DNA of 64,000 nucleotides from PALSA-243 sp963743705 (GCA_963743705.1 CAVUQS010000012.1:434001-498000), one strand, 5' to 3'. Positions 54,992 to 63,427 are shown, counted from the first letter of the stretch. Numbers and translations: made by a program. The notes: generated from the sequence alone by a model not told the origin.

Positions 54992-56300
54992 TCACTCGCA
55001 TCGATTACCGCGGACGGTATTCCAATCCGCTCGAATATCGGGCGCCGAGCCGACGCAACGTTGCTTCATTCCCCAACCGGTGATGACGTTGTCCTCCACC
55101 AGGTTGCCGCGCGCCGGGGCGGGGCGCTCGCGCGCCACGCCCAAAATAGATGCCGGTCTCGAGAATATGCGGGTCGGCGGGCGCATAATTGCACTGATAA
55201 TGCGCAATGTTCTGATTGCATCGCGCCGTGTTCAGATCGAGCAGCTGATTCCCCACAATCCGGTTCTTCTCGCCGATCACGAAAATCCCTCCGAACACCG
55301 GCCGCTCGATGCGGTTTCCCACAATGCGAATATTGCGCGTGCGCATATCGGGGTTAGTGTCGTTCATGACGATGGCGTAATTCCCCAGAGGATACGCCGC
55401 CGGCGGCTCGTGGTTCACGCATGCATTGCCGCGAATTTCGCTATCGTGCAGCCCGTCGAGGTCCATGCACTTGCCGTTGATTTCCGAAAAGCGATTTCCC
55501 GCATAAACCGCGTTCTCCACGTTGCCCGCCGTATCGATCGCCACCGGAATCGCGCCGCCTTCCACATCCACCGCTTCCTGCGGAAAGCCAATGCCTATCC
55601 CAAGGTTGTCGGCCACCGTTATGTTTCTGGCGTGGCCCACTTGAATGGCGTCGCGCCCCACGGTCTCGAACCGGTTGCGCGAAAACACTCCGAATTCATT
55701 GCGCGGCGAGGTGTAGAGCGAGTGCGTCCACAATCCGTTGCCCAAGATATTACGAAAATCGCACGAAGTGACGCGGAAATCGGCGCTGCCTTCTTCGAAT
55801 AGAATTCCGCCGGTGCTGTTGTTGCGCCCTAAGGCATTGCGCGAACCGCTATCTTGCACGCGCACCCGCCGGATATCGATGCCCTGCGACCTCGCCACCA
55901 GAACGGAAAAGCCCGCGATCTCGCGGAAACTGACGTCGGCTATCACCAGCCCGGTGACTCCGTTCGCCACAATGCCGTTATTCGGCATGTAGGAAACGAA
56001 AGGCTTGTCATACGGCGGAAGCCCTCTCTCGGTTTGCGGCAACGCGCGGTTGCCGTGGATGGAAAATCCGTGCAGGGCTACTCCGTCGCCTTGCACCACG
56101 ATCGCTCCCAGGCCCTGGAACTCCGCCGCCATGTGGAGCGTCGAACCACCCGGCGCGCCACGGATTTCGACGCCCGAGGGAACCATGATCGGCGCGCGCA
56201 ACTCCATCGTCCCCGCCGGAAGTTGAATCACCCGCAGATGCGGACCATTACCGCAAGCGGTGGCGACTACCGCCAGCGCAATTGCGAAATAGCCTTTCAC
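54992..56300 (-). CDS. Right-handed parallel beta-helix lipoprotein, probable frameshift near C terminus
   Basis: From a GTG at 56300 the product opens with a lipoprotein signal (VKGYFAIALAVVATACGNG) and then repeats typical of a right-handed beta-helix (NNGIVANGVTGLVIADVSF; NAVYAGNRFSEINGKCMDLD; NIRIVGNRIERPVFGGIFVI). The uninterrupted frame ends at 55005 with an Arg/Gly-rich tail, but in the next frame the repeat pattern continues as GNLVEDNVITGWGMKQRCVG to a stop at 54992. Removing one G from the GGG at 55140-55142 joins them. A GTG at 56333 overlapping the methyltransferase stop is an alternative start. The family includes polysaccharide lyases and epimerases; no catalytic site is evident. 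Confidence 0.75.
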
Positions 56301-56332
56301 TCCACCGCAGGCCTCGAGGCCGGCTCGCCCCA

Positions 56333-57610
56333 CTACGCCACCTCAATGGCAACGGGCGCAAACGCGCGCCGCCCCAGCCACATGCGCACTTCGTGCCGGC
56401 CCGGCGCGATCCCGCGCGGCACGCGAAAATTGAATTCGTATCGCTGAAACAGCGGGTCCACGCAAAACGCATCCACGTCTTCCACCGGTTGCCCGTCAAC
56501 GGCCGCGCGAAAACCCCCGGCGCGATCGATTTCCACCAGCACCGCCTTCAACATGCCGCTCTCCACCCGGCTCCCCGCAATCAGATTGACGCCGTCGCCA
56601 ATCGAAACCACGTGCGGCACCGAAGGCCCGGCCGGAATGATGCGCGCCCGGGCGGGCGGGCAAAGCGCCTGGCCCTGGAAGAACACTTCCACCGGAACCA
56701 TGCCCGTGCGCAGCCCTTCCGGCAGCGCGGCATTGACTTGCACCACCCCGTCCGTCGCCGGTTCGCCGATATAGCTCACCCGGCAAGCGCGCCGGTCCGC
56801 CGCCACCGCCAGCGTATTTAGATCGCAGCCGGAGGGCAGCCCTTCAATCCACAGCGACAGCGCCGCCATAGGTCCCGCGGCCGGCGCCGCCGCTTCGCCC
56901 GTTACTGCGTTGGTGATATTGCGGATGCGTGCTTCGCCGGCAGCGGGGAAAGACGACGGCGATGCGTTGCGCTTGCGGCAAGTCATCCACATGTACTGTG
57001 TCCAGATGGGGTCGAGCGCCAGAAGCTGGAACCCGCACTCGCGCGTGAACTGCGCAATTTCCCCCGGCGTAATGCGCACCCCGCTCCATGTGTCGTATTG
57101 GCGGGCATTGGGCGGCAGCCCGTTCAACTGGCAGCGCAACACGCCTCCGGGCCGCAGCGTTCGATAAGCCTCGCGCAGATATTGAAACACCACGTCCCGG
57201 CTGGGAATGTGTTGAAACACCGCGTAGGAGTAAACGAAGTCGAATTCGTTGTCGGGAAAGAGCTCGAGACCCGCGCCGGAGCCGCGATGCGGATGCGCAT
57301 TGGGCGTGTCGCGTAAACGCGCCGAAGCCAGCCGGATCATCTCATCGGAAACGTCCACGCCGTGAATCTCGCCGAAATGGCGGCTCATCGGACGCATCAG
57401 ACGCCCTGGTCCGCACCCGATCTCGAGCGCCTTTGCTCGCCCATGCAGCCGCGGCAGTTGCGATTCCAGGTCGCGCAACACATCGGCCGCCGTAGAGAAA
57501 AATTCTTCGTCGTCCTGATCGCGCCGCCCGAATGCGACGTAATAATTGGCGTCTTCGCTGGCGCGAGCGTTCCAATCGGCGCGCATTTGCGCCAACGTTG
57601 CGGAATCCAT
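56333..57610 (-). CDS. SAM methyltransferase fused to an acidobacterial beta-sandwich domain
   Basis: The 425-residue protein has a class I methyltransferase domain at residues 1-215, with motif I ALEIGCGPGRLMRPMSRHFG, the acidic GVDVSDEMI and DFVYSYAVFQHIPSRDV. The second half reads ACRVSYIGEPATDGVVQVNA then ALPEGLRTGMVPVEVFFQGQ, which resembles the TIGR03437 domain common in exported Solibacter proteins, but no signal peptide is present. The C-terminal beta region runs to the end. It sits between a beta-helix lipoprotein and a Wzt-like ATPase, which hints at surface-glycan work. Substrate unknown. Confidence 0.8.
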   Translation of the reverse strand: MDSATLAQMRADWNARASEDANYYVAFGRRDQDDEEFFSTAADVLRDLESQLPRLHGRAKALEIGCGPGRLMRPMSRHFGEIHGVDVSDEMIRLASARLRDTPNAHPHRGSGAGLELFPDNEFDFVYSYAVFQHIPSRDVVFQYLREAYRTLRPGGVLRCQLNGLPPNARQYDTWSGVRITPGEIAQFTRECGFQLLALDPIWTQYMWMTCRKRNASPSSFPAAGEARIRNITNAVTGEAAAPAAGPMAALSLWIEGLPSGCDLNTLAVAADRRACRVSYIGEPATDGVVQVNAALPEGLRTGMVPVEVFFQGQALCPPARARIIPAGPSVPHVVSIGDGVNLIAGSRVESGMLKAVLVEIDRAGGFRAAVDGQPVEDVDAFCVDPLFQRYEFNFRVPRGIAPGRHEVRMWLGRRAFAPVAIEVA

Positions 57611-57654
57611 TAGAGGTTTTCTGACACTGTGCGAAGAGTTCGCGGCGGCGCGGT

Positions 57655-57682
57655 TTGCGCGGCGCCCGCCATGCCCTATTCT
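57655..57682 (+). promoter_or_regulatory. Possible promoter of the Wzt-like gene
   Basis: TTGCGC (57655-57660) and TATTCT (57677-57682) are 16 bases apart; the ATG at 57691 is eight bases beyond, so the leader would be one or two bases long. No ribosome site is present. Confidence 0.4.
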
Positions 57683-57690
57683 AGTCCTTT

Positions 57691-58629
57691 ATGCCCCTCG
57701 CCTTCCGTCAAGTCCATGCCCCGCCCCTCGCCGGATTCGATGCTGCCGCTCCAGAGGGCTCGGTGATCGGAATCATTGGCGAAAACGGGTCCGGCAAAAC
57801 ACGTCTCCTGCGACTCGCCGCCGGCATCGATCAACCCGTCTCCGGGGCCATCGAGCGCCCCGATTCCGCACGCTTGCTCGGCCCCCTCGATCCCCTGAAT
57901 CTCGCGCCCACGCCGCTTCTGCTCGTCGACCAAACTCTGGCCCAACACGACGCTCTCGTCCGTGAGCGCTCGTCGGTCGCGCTCGACCGCATGCGCCGCA
58001 ACGGTTCCACTATTCTTCTGGTCTCGCACGATGAAGACCTGCTGGTTCAATTCGCCGACGAAGTCTGGTGGCTGCACGAAGGGCGCCTGGCCGGGCGCGG
58101 TGACCCTCGCGAAACGCTCGCCGCCTATCGCCGTCACGTCGCGCAGCGCGTCCGCGCCTGGGGCGAAAGCCGGAACGCGCCGCTCTCGCCTTCCATGCGG
58201 CGCGGCGATGGACGCGCCGAAATCGTGGCGATCGAGACTATCGGCGAAACCGGCGGACAAGCCATGGTCTTGCGTAGCGGCGAGCTGGCGATTGTGCGAG
58301 TCAATGTACGTTTCTACGCCGCGGTCGAAGCCCCGGTGATCGGCATCATGATCCGCACGCGCGTCGGCCTGAACGTTTACGGCACGAATACCGAACTGGA
58401 GCGCCTCGCGCTGGGCCCGCGTGCGGCGGGCGAGAATATCGAGGTATCGTTCGCTTTCCGCTGTGAGCTTTGCCCCGGAGAGTACACAGTGACCGCGGCC
58501 TCGCACGATCCCGACGGCGTCTGGCACGATTGGCTGGAAGACGCGCTGGCTTTCTCGGTTACCGATGGCCGCTATACCGCGGGCGTCGCCAACCTGCGCG
58601 CGACAGTTACGCTTTCGAATCGAGGATGA
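57691..58629 (+). CDS. Truncated Wzt-like ABC ATPase with O-antigen-binding C-terminal domain
   Basis: The 312-residue protein has a Walker A motif (GENGSGKT, residues 30-37), a Walker B strand LLLVD at 76-80 with Gln81 where the catalytic Glu should be, and an H-loop VSHD (His113). The interval between Walker A and Walker B is only about 40 residues, roughly 70 fewer than usual, and the helical subdomain with the LSGGQ signature is absent. The second half (about 165-312) is a beta-sandwich like the Wzt carbohydrate-binding domain. ATP hydrolysis by a normal dimer is doubtful. No Wzm-like permease is adjacent. The frame is intact, so this is an in-frame loss rather than a frameshift. Confidence 0.75.
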   Translation: MPLAFRQVHAPPLAGFDAAAPEGSVIGIIGENGSGKTRLLRLAAGIDQPVSGAIERPDSARLLGPLDPLNLAPTPLLLVDQTLAQHDALVRERSSVALDRMRRNGSTILLVSHDEDLLVQFADEVWWLHEGRLAGRGDPRETLAAYRRHVAQRVRAWGESRNAPLSPSMRRGDGRAEIVAIETIGETGGQAMVLRSGELAIVRVNVRFYAAVEAPVIGIMIRTRVGLNVYGTNTELERLALGPRAAGENIEVSFAFRCELCPGEYTVTAASHDPDGVWHDWLEDALAFSVTDGRYTAGVANLRATVTLSNRG

Positions 58630-59959
58630 AGGTGGGTACGATTCCGGCGGCCGACGAAAAACCGCTGCGGCCCGAAGAGAGCCAACTGGAACATCCCTGC
58701 ACTTTGCCGAGATAGGCGTGCGGGTGCACGTCCACCTGCATTTCGCGGAATTCCAGGTGGCCGAAGCTGAGCATGGGGAAGATGCCGCGTACCGGCTCCA
58801 CGCGCTCCTGAACAACGTAAGGAGCGCGCATCGCCTGCTTGAGCGCGCGGTCCCATTCGTTCAAATCCATCTCCCATCCGAGATAGGTATGCAGATCGCT
58901 CGAATCGTCGTTGGGCTTTAGAGCCAGCCGTTCGCGGTTGCGCGCAATGAAATCCGGAAGGTCGATGGTTTTGTCTTCGAAAGTCGTTTTCGATGCCCCC
59001 ACCAGGCGCGTCCACGGCACATGCTCGCGAAGCGCTTTGCGTTCGGTCGCGGGAAATTTCGCGGTCAAGGCTTCGTCGGTCAGGAGGCCGAACATCGCCT
59101 TCTTGTGCGCCAGTTCCGCCCGGAAACTGTTCACCACGCACACCGCGCGATCGCGATACGCCTGCACCAGCGGATGCGTCAGATCGAAGCGGATCAGAAA
59201 TTCCTGCACGCCGAGCCGGCGATAAATCAGATCGATGTCATACGCGCCCTTGCGCAATACGCCGTTGCGATATTCCAGTTGCTCCGGCGAAACAATCTCC
59301 GCCGCGTACCCTTCCTCGCGGAAGAAATTGCGAAATAACTCGTATTCGCTTTGCCCCGAATGATACGCCGGACGGAATTCGACGATCGCGATATTCGGTT
59401 TCTTCTTGCCGCCGAATAGCCTGTACGACTTAAGCAGCGCCTGCAGCAAATGTTTCCGGCCGCCGGTGCGCGTCATCGTATATTTCTTGCGCATGTCCTT
59501 CATGGGCGGAAGATCCCAGAAGAGATTCGAAAGCGCGTCGGCGTAGCCCGCGCCCGTCGGCGAATCTGCGTTGAATTGCACGAAGCGCAAGTGGCCGTTG
59601 ACTAAGTGCGTATCCAGGCGCGCGGTCACTTGTAACGATTGATAACCGGGATCGATCGCGGCCAACATCTTCTCGGCCGGCAGCAACTCAAGCCGCGCTA
59701 GCAGCGCTGGATTCGCGAGCACCATCTGCTCCATGCGATCGATGGCGCCGATCAATGCTTCGCCGCTTTTCACTAATGAATCGTATTGCCGCCGGGAAAT
59801 GAAACTGGGACGCAAAAAGGGACAGATCAGGCGACCGCCTGCAGAAAGCCCTTCGCTCTCCATGCGTTGTTGCAGAGATTCGGCCCACGATAGGTCACGA
59901 TGGGGACCGCTCTCCAGCAGCTTGTTGTATTTAGAGACTGCCTCGTCCAGCAGAGACAT
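58607..59959 (-). CDS. Circularly permuted ATP-grasp-like protein
   Basis: The 450-residue protein has the look of permuted ATP-grasp enzymes related to glutathionylspermidine synthase: RLDTHLVNGHLRFVQFNADS with PTGAGYADALSN near residue 140, a central Rossmann-like part (KKPNIAIVEFRPAYHSGQSE), NSFRAELAHKKAMFGLLTDE, and the late LALKPNDDSSDLHTYLGWE segment with PYVVQERVEP. Such enzymes form amide bonds with ATP. The frame is open to 60064, but ATG 59959 gives the recognisable N terminus MSLLDEAVSKYNKLLESG. It overlaps the convergent Wzt-like gene by 23 bases. Confidence 0.75.
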   Translation of the reverse strand: MSLLDEAVSKYNKLLESGPHRDLSWAESLQQRMESEGLSAGGRLICPFLRPSFISRRQYDSLVKSGEALIGAIDRMEQMVLANPALLARLELLPAEKMLAAIDPGYQSLQVTARLDTHLVNGHLRFVQFNADSPTGAGYADALSNLFWDLPPMKDMRKKYTMTRTGGRKHLLQALLKSYRLFGGKKKPNIAIVEFRPAYHSGQSEYELFRNFFREEGYAAEIVSPEQLEYRNGVLRKGAYDIDLIYRRLGVQEFLIRFDLTHPLVQAYRDRAVCVVNSFRAELAHKKAMFGLLTDEALTAKFPATERKALREHVPWTRLVGASKTTFEDKTIDLPDFIARNRERLALKPNDDSSDLHTYLGWEMDLNEWDRALKQAMRAPYVVQERVEPVRGIFPMLSFGHLEFREMQVDVHPHAYLGKVQGCSSWLSSGRSGFSSAAGIVPTFILDSKA

Positions 59960-60104
59960 TGGCGACTTGCAAACCGTTTCTATCCTGAAGTATCCCACAC
60001 AAGTCCGCAAAACCCTAGTGTCATGGGCATGTAAAGGTGAATTAAATCGCCTGAAATCAGGCAATTGAACACTTTTGGGACGATTCGGGAGGTTTTAGCT
60101 CACC

Positions 60105-60166
60105 CCACAGCGCCGAAATGCAGCGTTTCGGCCCATAACGTGCCCAGGTACTGGTTTTTACTGTGG
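60105..60166. other. Predicted three-way-junction RNA or DNA structure
   Basis: Within the 371-base gap 59960-60330, CCACAG (60105-60110) pairs with CTGTGG (60161-60166) and encloses two hairpins: GCCGAAA/TTTCGGC (60112-60132) and CCAG/CTGG (60144-60154), the latter followed by TTTTT on the plus strand. The symmetry holds on either strand. A short palindrome GCCTGAAATCAGGC is at 60049-60062. No known riboswitch consensus is matched. The rest of the gap shows a TATACT at 60203-60208 and nothing else I can name. Confidence 0.4.
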
Positions 60167-60330
60167 CATGACTTATGAGGGGATTAGCCGATCGAATACT
60201 GTTATACTTCGGCCTGTATGTCAATTCCGTAACCCGCCTCACACGGGAGGTATTTGCTCCCATCCAGTTTCCGGCTGCCACTCAAAAGCTGCAGCCGCTC
60301 CCATTTTAAAAATCAAGGAGGATTTCTTGG

Positions 60331-60804
60331 ATGAGAAAACTATTTTCCGGCGGATTGGCCGTCGTAGCGGGAATCGTGTCTCTGCCCGCCACCTGCTCGC
60401 TGCACGCGGGACGCACTCAAGCGGCTCTTAGGAATTCCGACACGCGGGTCGAAAGACTGAAAAGCTTTTTCACTAAGTTCAATTGCCCGGCAAAAGAATA
60501 TTCCGGTGCATTTATTGCGGCCGCCGAACGCTACCGTCTCGATTGGCGCTTACTGCCAAGCATTTCATATGTCGAATCGACAGGCGGAAAGGCGGCTCGC
60601 AACAACAACATGTTCGGCTGGAATTCCGGAAACACAGCTTTTTCCAGCGCCACGGCGGGCATCCATGAGGTAGCGAAACGCCTTTCAATCTCGCGTTTGT
60701 ACCGCTCTAAGAATCTCGATCAACTGCTCGCGACTTACAATCCAACCGGCGGCTACGCGCAGAGAGTTAAGACCGTAATGGAGCAGATCGCCCCGGCGCA
60801 ATAG
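60331..60804 (+). CDS. Exported lysozyme-like (glucosaminidase-type) protein
   Basis: The 157-residue product has a signal peptide (MRKLFSGGLAVVAGIVSLPA) and a small lysozyme-fold domain: YSGAFIAAAERYRLDWRLLP, then SISYVESTGGKAARNNNMFG with the likely catalytic Glu, and a C-terminal LLATYNPTGGYAQRVKTVME. This arrangement matches short peptidoglycan glucosaminidase/transglycosylase-like proteins. The ATG is preceded by a strong AAGGAGGA site. It is expected to trim cell wall in the periplasm. Confidence 0.82.
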   Translation: MRKLFSGGLAVVAGIVSLPATCSLHAGRTQAALRNSDTRVERLKSFFTKFNCPAKEYSGAFIAAAERYRLDWRLLPSISYVESTGGKAARNNNMFGWNSGNTAFSSATAGIHEVAKRLSISRLYRSKNLDQLLATYNPTGGYAQRVKTVMEQIAPAQ

Positions 60805-60816
60805 CGGGCGATCCCG

Positions 60817-60954
60817 TTAGCTAAATAGCTTGATGCCGAAGAATAATCCTGCGAAAACAACCAGGAAAATCGCGATCCAGAAGATCGTGCGTTGGGTGTT
60901 GTTCACCGTCCCGCGTTCGTCGGCTTTAATGCGCTCCGACAGGCTCTCAAACAT
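60817..60954 (-). CDS. 45-residue single-pass membrane protein
   Basis: An ATG at 60954 opens MFESLSERIKADERGTVNNT, then QRTIFWIAIFLVVFAGLFFG and IKLFS to a TAA at 60817. The first 22 residues are charged and helical; the rest is one membrane helix. The gene has a near-perfect AAAGGAGGTG ribosome site six bases before the ATG and a consensus-like promoter at 61034-61062, so it is almost certainly expressed. It is convergent with the lysozyme-like gene. No named family recognised; it is too short to be SecE and lacks its motif. Confidence 0.82.
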   Translation of the reverse strand: MFESLSERIKADERGTVNNTQRTIFWIAIFLVVFAGLFFGIKLFS

Positions 60955-61033
60955 GGAGCACCTCCTTTAAGATGCCGGTAAAAATAGGGAACCAAGCGCC
61001 TTAAAAAACCCCTGTTTCGGAATAAACAGCATG

Positions 61034-61062
61034 ATTGTAGCCCTGAAAGGGGCCGCTGCCAA
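61034..61062 (-). promoter_or_regulatory. Promoter of the 45-residue membrane protein
   Basis: On the minus strand TTGGCA and TACAAT are 17 bases apart, close to the sigma-70 consensus. The predicted start near 61027 gives a leader of about 70 bases ending in the AAAGGAGGTG site. Confidence 0.7.
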
Positions 61063-61118
61063 GTACCAAAAAATACACGCCGGGGGCCAATGAAACCGCG
61101 CGCACTGAATTGGGGGCG

Positions 61119-61148
61119 TTGACAACGTTCCGCGATCCGGCGTATATT
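61119..61148 (+). promoter_or_regulatory. rpsA promoter
   Basis: TTGACA (61119-61124), 18 bases, TATATT (61143-61148). The predicted start near 61155 leaves a leader of about 150 bases before rpsA. The leader holds small hairpins (ACTGA/TCAGT at 61157-61170; CCGCA/TGCGG) that could serve autoregulation by S1. Confidence 0.7.
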
Positions 61149-61306
61149 TGCTAACATACTGATCTGTCAGTGGTTGCTGGAATTCCGCAAGGTCTCCCGG
61201 AATGCGGCGATGCAAATAGGGCCTAGATTGGCAACAGCGTCTATATGCGCAAGATAATCCCCGCTGAGACAAATCCCGGTGAATCAGTGATAGGCGGAAA
61301 GGCGCA

Positions 61307-63019
61307 ATGGCGGTAGAAGACAACCCGCAATCCGAGGAAAACTTCGCGGAGTACGAGCACTACCTCGAAGACTACTCGCATTTCGCGCCTCCGGCGAGCG
61401 ACGAGGTTCTGCAAGGAACCGTCCTCAACGTCAATGCGAAAGAAGTCATCGTCGACTTCGGCTATAAGAGCGAAGGCCTCGTCCCCATTGAGCAGTTTCA
61501 AACTCCCAGCGGCGAAGTTACGGTCAAACGCGGCGACGTAGTCGACGTGATGATAGATCACTCCGGCCCGCAGCCGGAAGGCTACGTACTGCTCTCGCAC
61601 ACCCGCGCCTCGCGGCTGCGTGTTTGGGATCAGCTCGACAAAGCGCATCAGGAACAACTCGTCATCTCCGGCCGCGTCCTGGGCCGCGTCAAAGGCGGCC
61701 TCGCGGTCGATGTGGGCATCAAGGCTTTCATGCCCGGCTCGCAGGCCGATCCGCGCCCGGTGCACAATCTCGATTCGCTCATCGGGCAGGATATCCCGGT
61801 AAAGATCATCAAGCTCAACCGGCGCCGCGGCAATATTGTGGTGTCGCGCAAATCGGCCGTCGAAGAAGAAATCAACGCGCGCAAGGGCGTCACGCTCGAA
61901 CATCTGGAAGAGGGCTCGATCGTCACCGGCGTAGTGAAGAATCTGACCGAGTACGGCGCGTTCATCGACCTCGGCGGCATCGACGGTCTGCTGCACGTCA
62001 CCGATCTTTCGCATGGGCGCGTCACGCATCCTTCCGAAATTCTGCGCGTGGGCGACGAAATCACCGTCAAAGTACTCAAGTTCGATCGCTCGAAAGAGCG
62101 CGTCTCCCTGGGCATGAAGCAGCTCGAACCCGACCCATGGGAAGCCGCTTCCGAACGCTTCCCGGTGAACAGCCGCGTCATCGGCCGCGTGGTCAACGTT
62201 ACCGATTACGGCGCGTTCGTCGAGCTCGAACCCGGCGTCGAAGGCCTCATCCACATCAGCGAGATGACCTGGTCGCGGCGCATGAAGCATCCGTCGAAAG
62301 TGGTTAAACCGGGCGATCAGGTGGAAGCTGTTGTGCTCGAAGTGCACCCGCAGGAGCGGCGCATTTCGCTCGGCCTGAAACAGCTTGAGCCCAACCCGTG
62401 GACTACCATCGACAGCCGTTACAGCGTCGGCTCGGTAGTCGAAGGCCGCGTCCGCAACATGACTGACTTCGGCGCCTTCATCGAGATCGAAGAGGGCATC
62501 GATGGATTGGTGCACGTTTCCGATCTCTCCTGGACCAAGCGCGTCAAGCATCCTTCCGAGGTTCTGAAGAAGGGGCAGATCGTGCAAGCCGTTATCTTAA
62601 ATATCGATTCCGCCTCGCACCGCCTTTCGCTTGGCATCAAGCAGTTGCAGCCGGATGCCTGGGAAACCTACTTCCGCTCCCATAATGTGAACGACATCGT
62701 ACAGGGCCGCGTTTGCCGCCTGGCAAGCTTCGGCGGGGCGTTTGTCGAGCTCGCCGAGGGCGTGGAGGGGCTGTGCCACTTCTCCGAGGTTCCGGGATAT
62801 ACCGGCCGCCGCGGAGCCGAATCTCCGCTCGCTGTAGGAGACGAATTAGAGTTTAAAATCATTAAGATGAGCGAGCCGGAGAAGAAAATCGGCCTTAGCC
62901 TGCGCGCCCTCAGCGAGGATGAGGAAAAGGGCCGGTTACAGGACTACCAGCGCCAGGCGGCGGCAGCCACCAGCACTATCGAAGAAGTGATGAGCTTGAA
63001 AGATCGCGGCTCCGAATAG
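61307..63019 (+). CDS. rpsA: 30S ribosomal protein S1
   Basis: S1 binds mRNA and helps start translation. The 570-residue protein contains six S1 repeats; repeats 3 to 6 are the clear RNA-binding type (LTEYGAFIDLGGIDGLLHVT; VTDYGAFVELEPGVEGLIHI; MTDFGAFIEIEEGIDGLVHV; LASFGGAFVELAEGVEGLCH). The first two are more divergent, as usual for the ribosome-binding end. A GGAAAGG site precedes the ATG. Monocistronic or at most leading into the HU gene, which has its own promoter-like sequence. Confidence 0.97.
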   Translation: MAVEDNPQSEENFAEYEHYLEDYSHFAPPASDEVLQGTVLNVNAKEVIVDFGYKSEGLVPIEQFQTPSGEVTVKRGDVVDVMIDHSGPQPEGYVLLSHTRASRLRVWDQLDKAHQEQLVISGRVLGRVKGGLAVDVGIKAFMPGSQADPRPVHNLDSLIGQDIPVKIIKLNRRRGNIVVSRKSAVEEEINARKGVTLEHLEEGSIVTGVVKNLTEYGAFIDLGGIDGLLHVTDLSHGRVTHPSEILRVGDEITVKVLKFDRSKERVSLGMKQLEPDPWEAASERFPVNSRVIGRVVNVTDYGAFVELEPGVEGLIHISEMTWSRRMKHPSKVVKPGDQVEAVVLEVHPQERRISLGLKQLEPNPWTTIDSRYSVGSVVEGRVRNMTDFGAFIEIEEGIDGLVHVSDLSWTKRVKHPSEVLKKGQIVQAVILNIDSASHRLSLGIKQLQPDAWETYFRSHNVNDIVQGRVCRLASFGGAFVELAEGVEGLCHFSEVPGYTGRRGAESPLAVGDELEFKIIKMSEPEKKIGLSLRALSEDEEKGRLQDYQRQAAAATSTIEEVMSLKDRGSE

Positions 63020-63020
63020 C

Positions 63021-63049
63021 TTGCAAATTTCCTGCAATCACGCGATACT
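63021..63049 (+). promoter_or_regulatory. Possible promoter of the HU/IHF gene
   Basis: TTGCAA (63021-63026) and GATACT (63044-63049) are 17 bases apart directly behind rpsA. The -35 hexamer is the same as in the rRNA promoter. An AGGAGA ribosome site follows before the ATG at 63086. Confidence 0.45.
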
Positions 63050-63085
63050 GCGATTTCGTAACCGATTGAGTTACAGGAGAATACG

Positions 63086-63427
63086 ATGACGAAGGCCGAT
63101 TTGATCGAAGAGGTTTCCCGGGTCGTGGAGATGACCCGGAAGGAATCTGAGGTCATCGTCGAGGCAATCTTCGACAGCATCGTCAAATCCCTGCGCGCCG
63201 GCGACAAGATCGAGATCCGTGGATTCGGCAGCTTCCGCACTCGCCAGCGCCAGCCGCGCATCGGGCGCAACCCTAAGACCGGCGCGCGCGTGGAAGTGCC
63301 CGCGAAAAAGATCCCTTATTTCAAACCGAGCAAGGAATTGAAAGACGTAGTGAACAATTCCGCTCCGCACCCCGGATCCACGCCGCCCGCCGCTCCTCCT
63401 TCGGGCGACGGCGCGCCAACGGTCTAG
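63086..63427 (+). CDS. HU/IHF-family DNA-binding protein
   Basis: The 113-residue protein has the complete HU fold: MTKADLIEEVSRVVEMTRKE, then IFDSIVKSLRAGDKIEIRGF with GSFRTRQRQPRIGRNPKTGA as the DNA-bending arm including the conserved Arg-Asn-Pro, and KIPYFKPSKELKDVV. After about residue 90 a Pro/Ala/Gly-rich tail is added. It is closest to IHF-beta/HU by the GFGSF and IGRNPKTG motifs. It bends and compacts DNA. A hairpin AGCGC-GTAA-GCGCT overlaps its stop codon (63426-63439). Confidence 0.95.
   Translation: MTKADLIEEVSRVVEMTRKESEVIVEAIFDSIVKSLRAGDKIEIRGFGSFRTRQRQPRIGRNPKTGARVEVPAKKIPYFKPSKELKDVVNNSAPHPGSTPPAAPPSGDGAPTV

Noticed and set aside
60049..60330. Cyclic di-AMP (ydaO-type) riboswitch before the lysozyme-like gene
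   Set aside because: The region shares a TGAAATCAG palindrome and GGGGTGA/CCCGAAT pieces with that class, but on the wrong strand and in the wrong order; the conserved core is not assembled.
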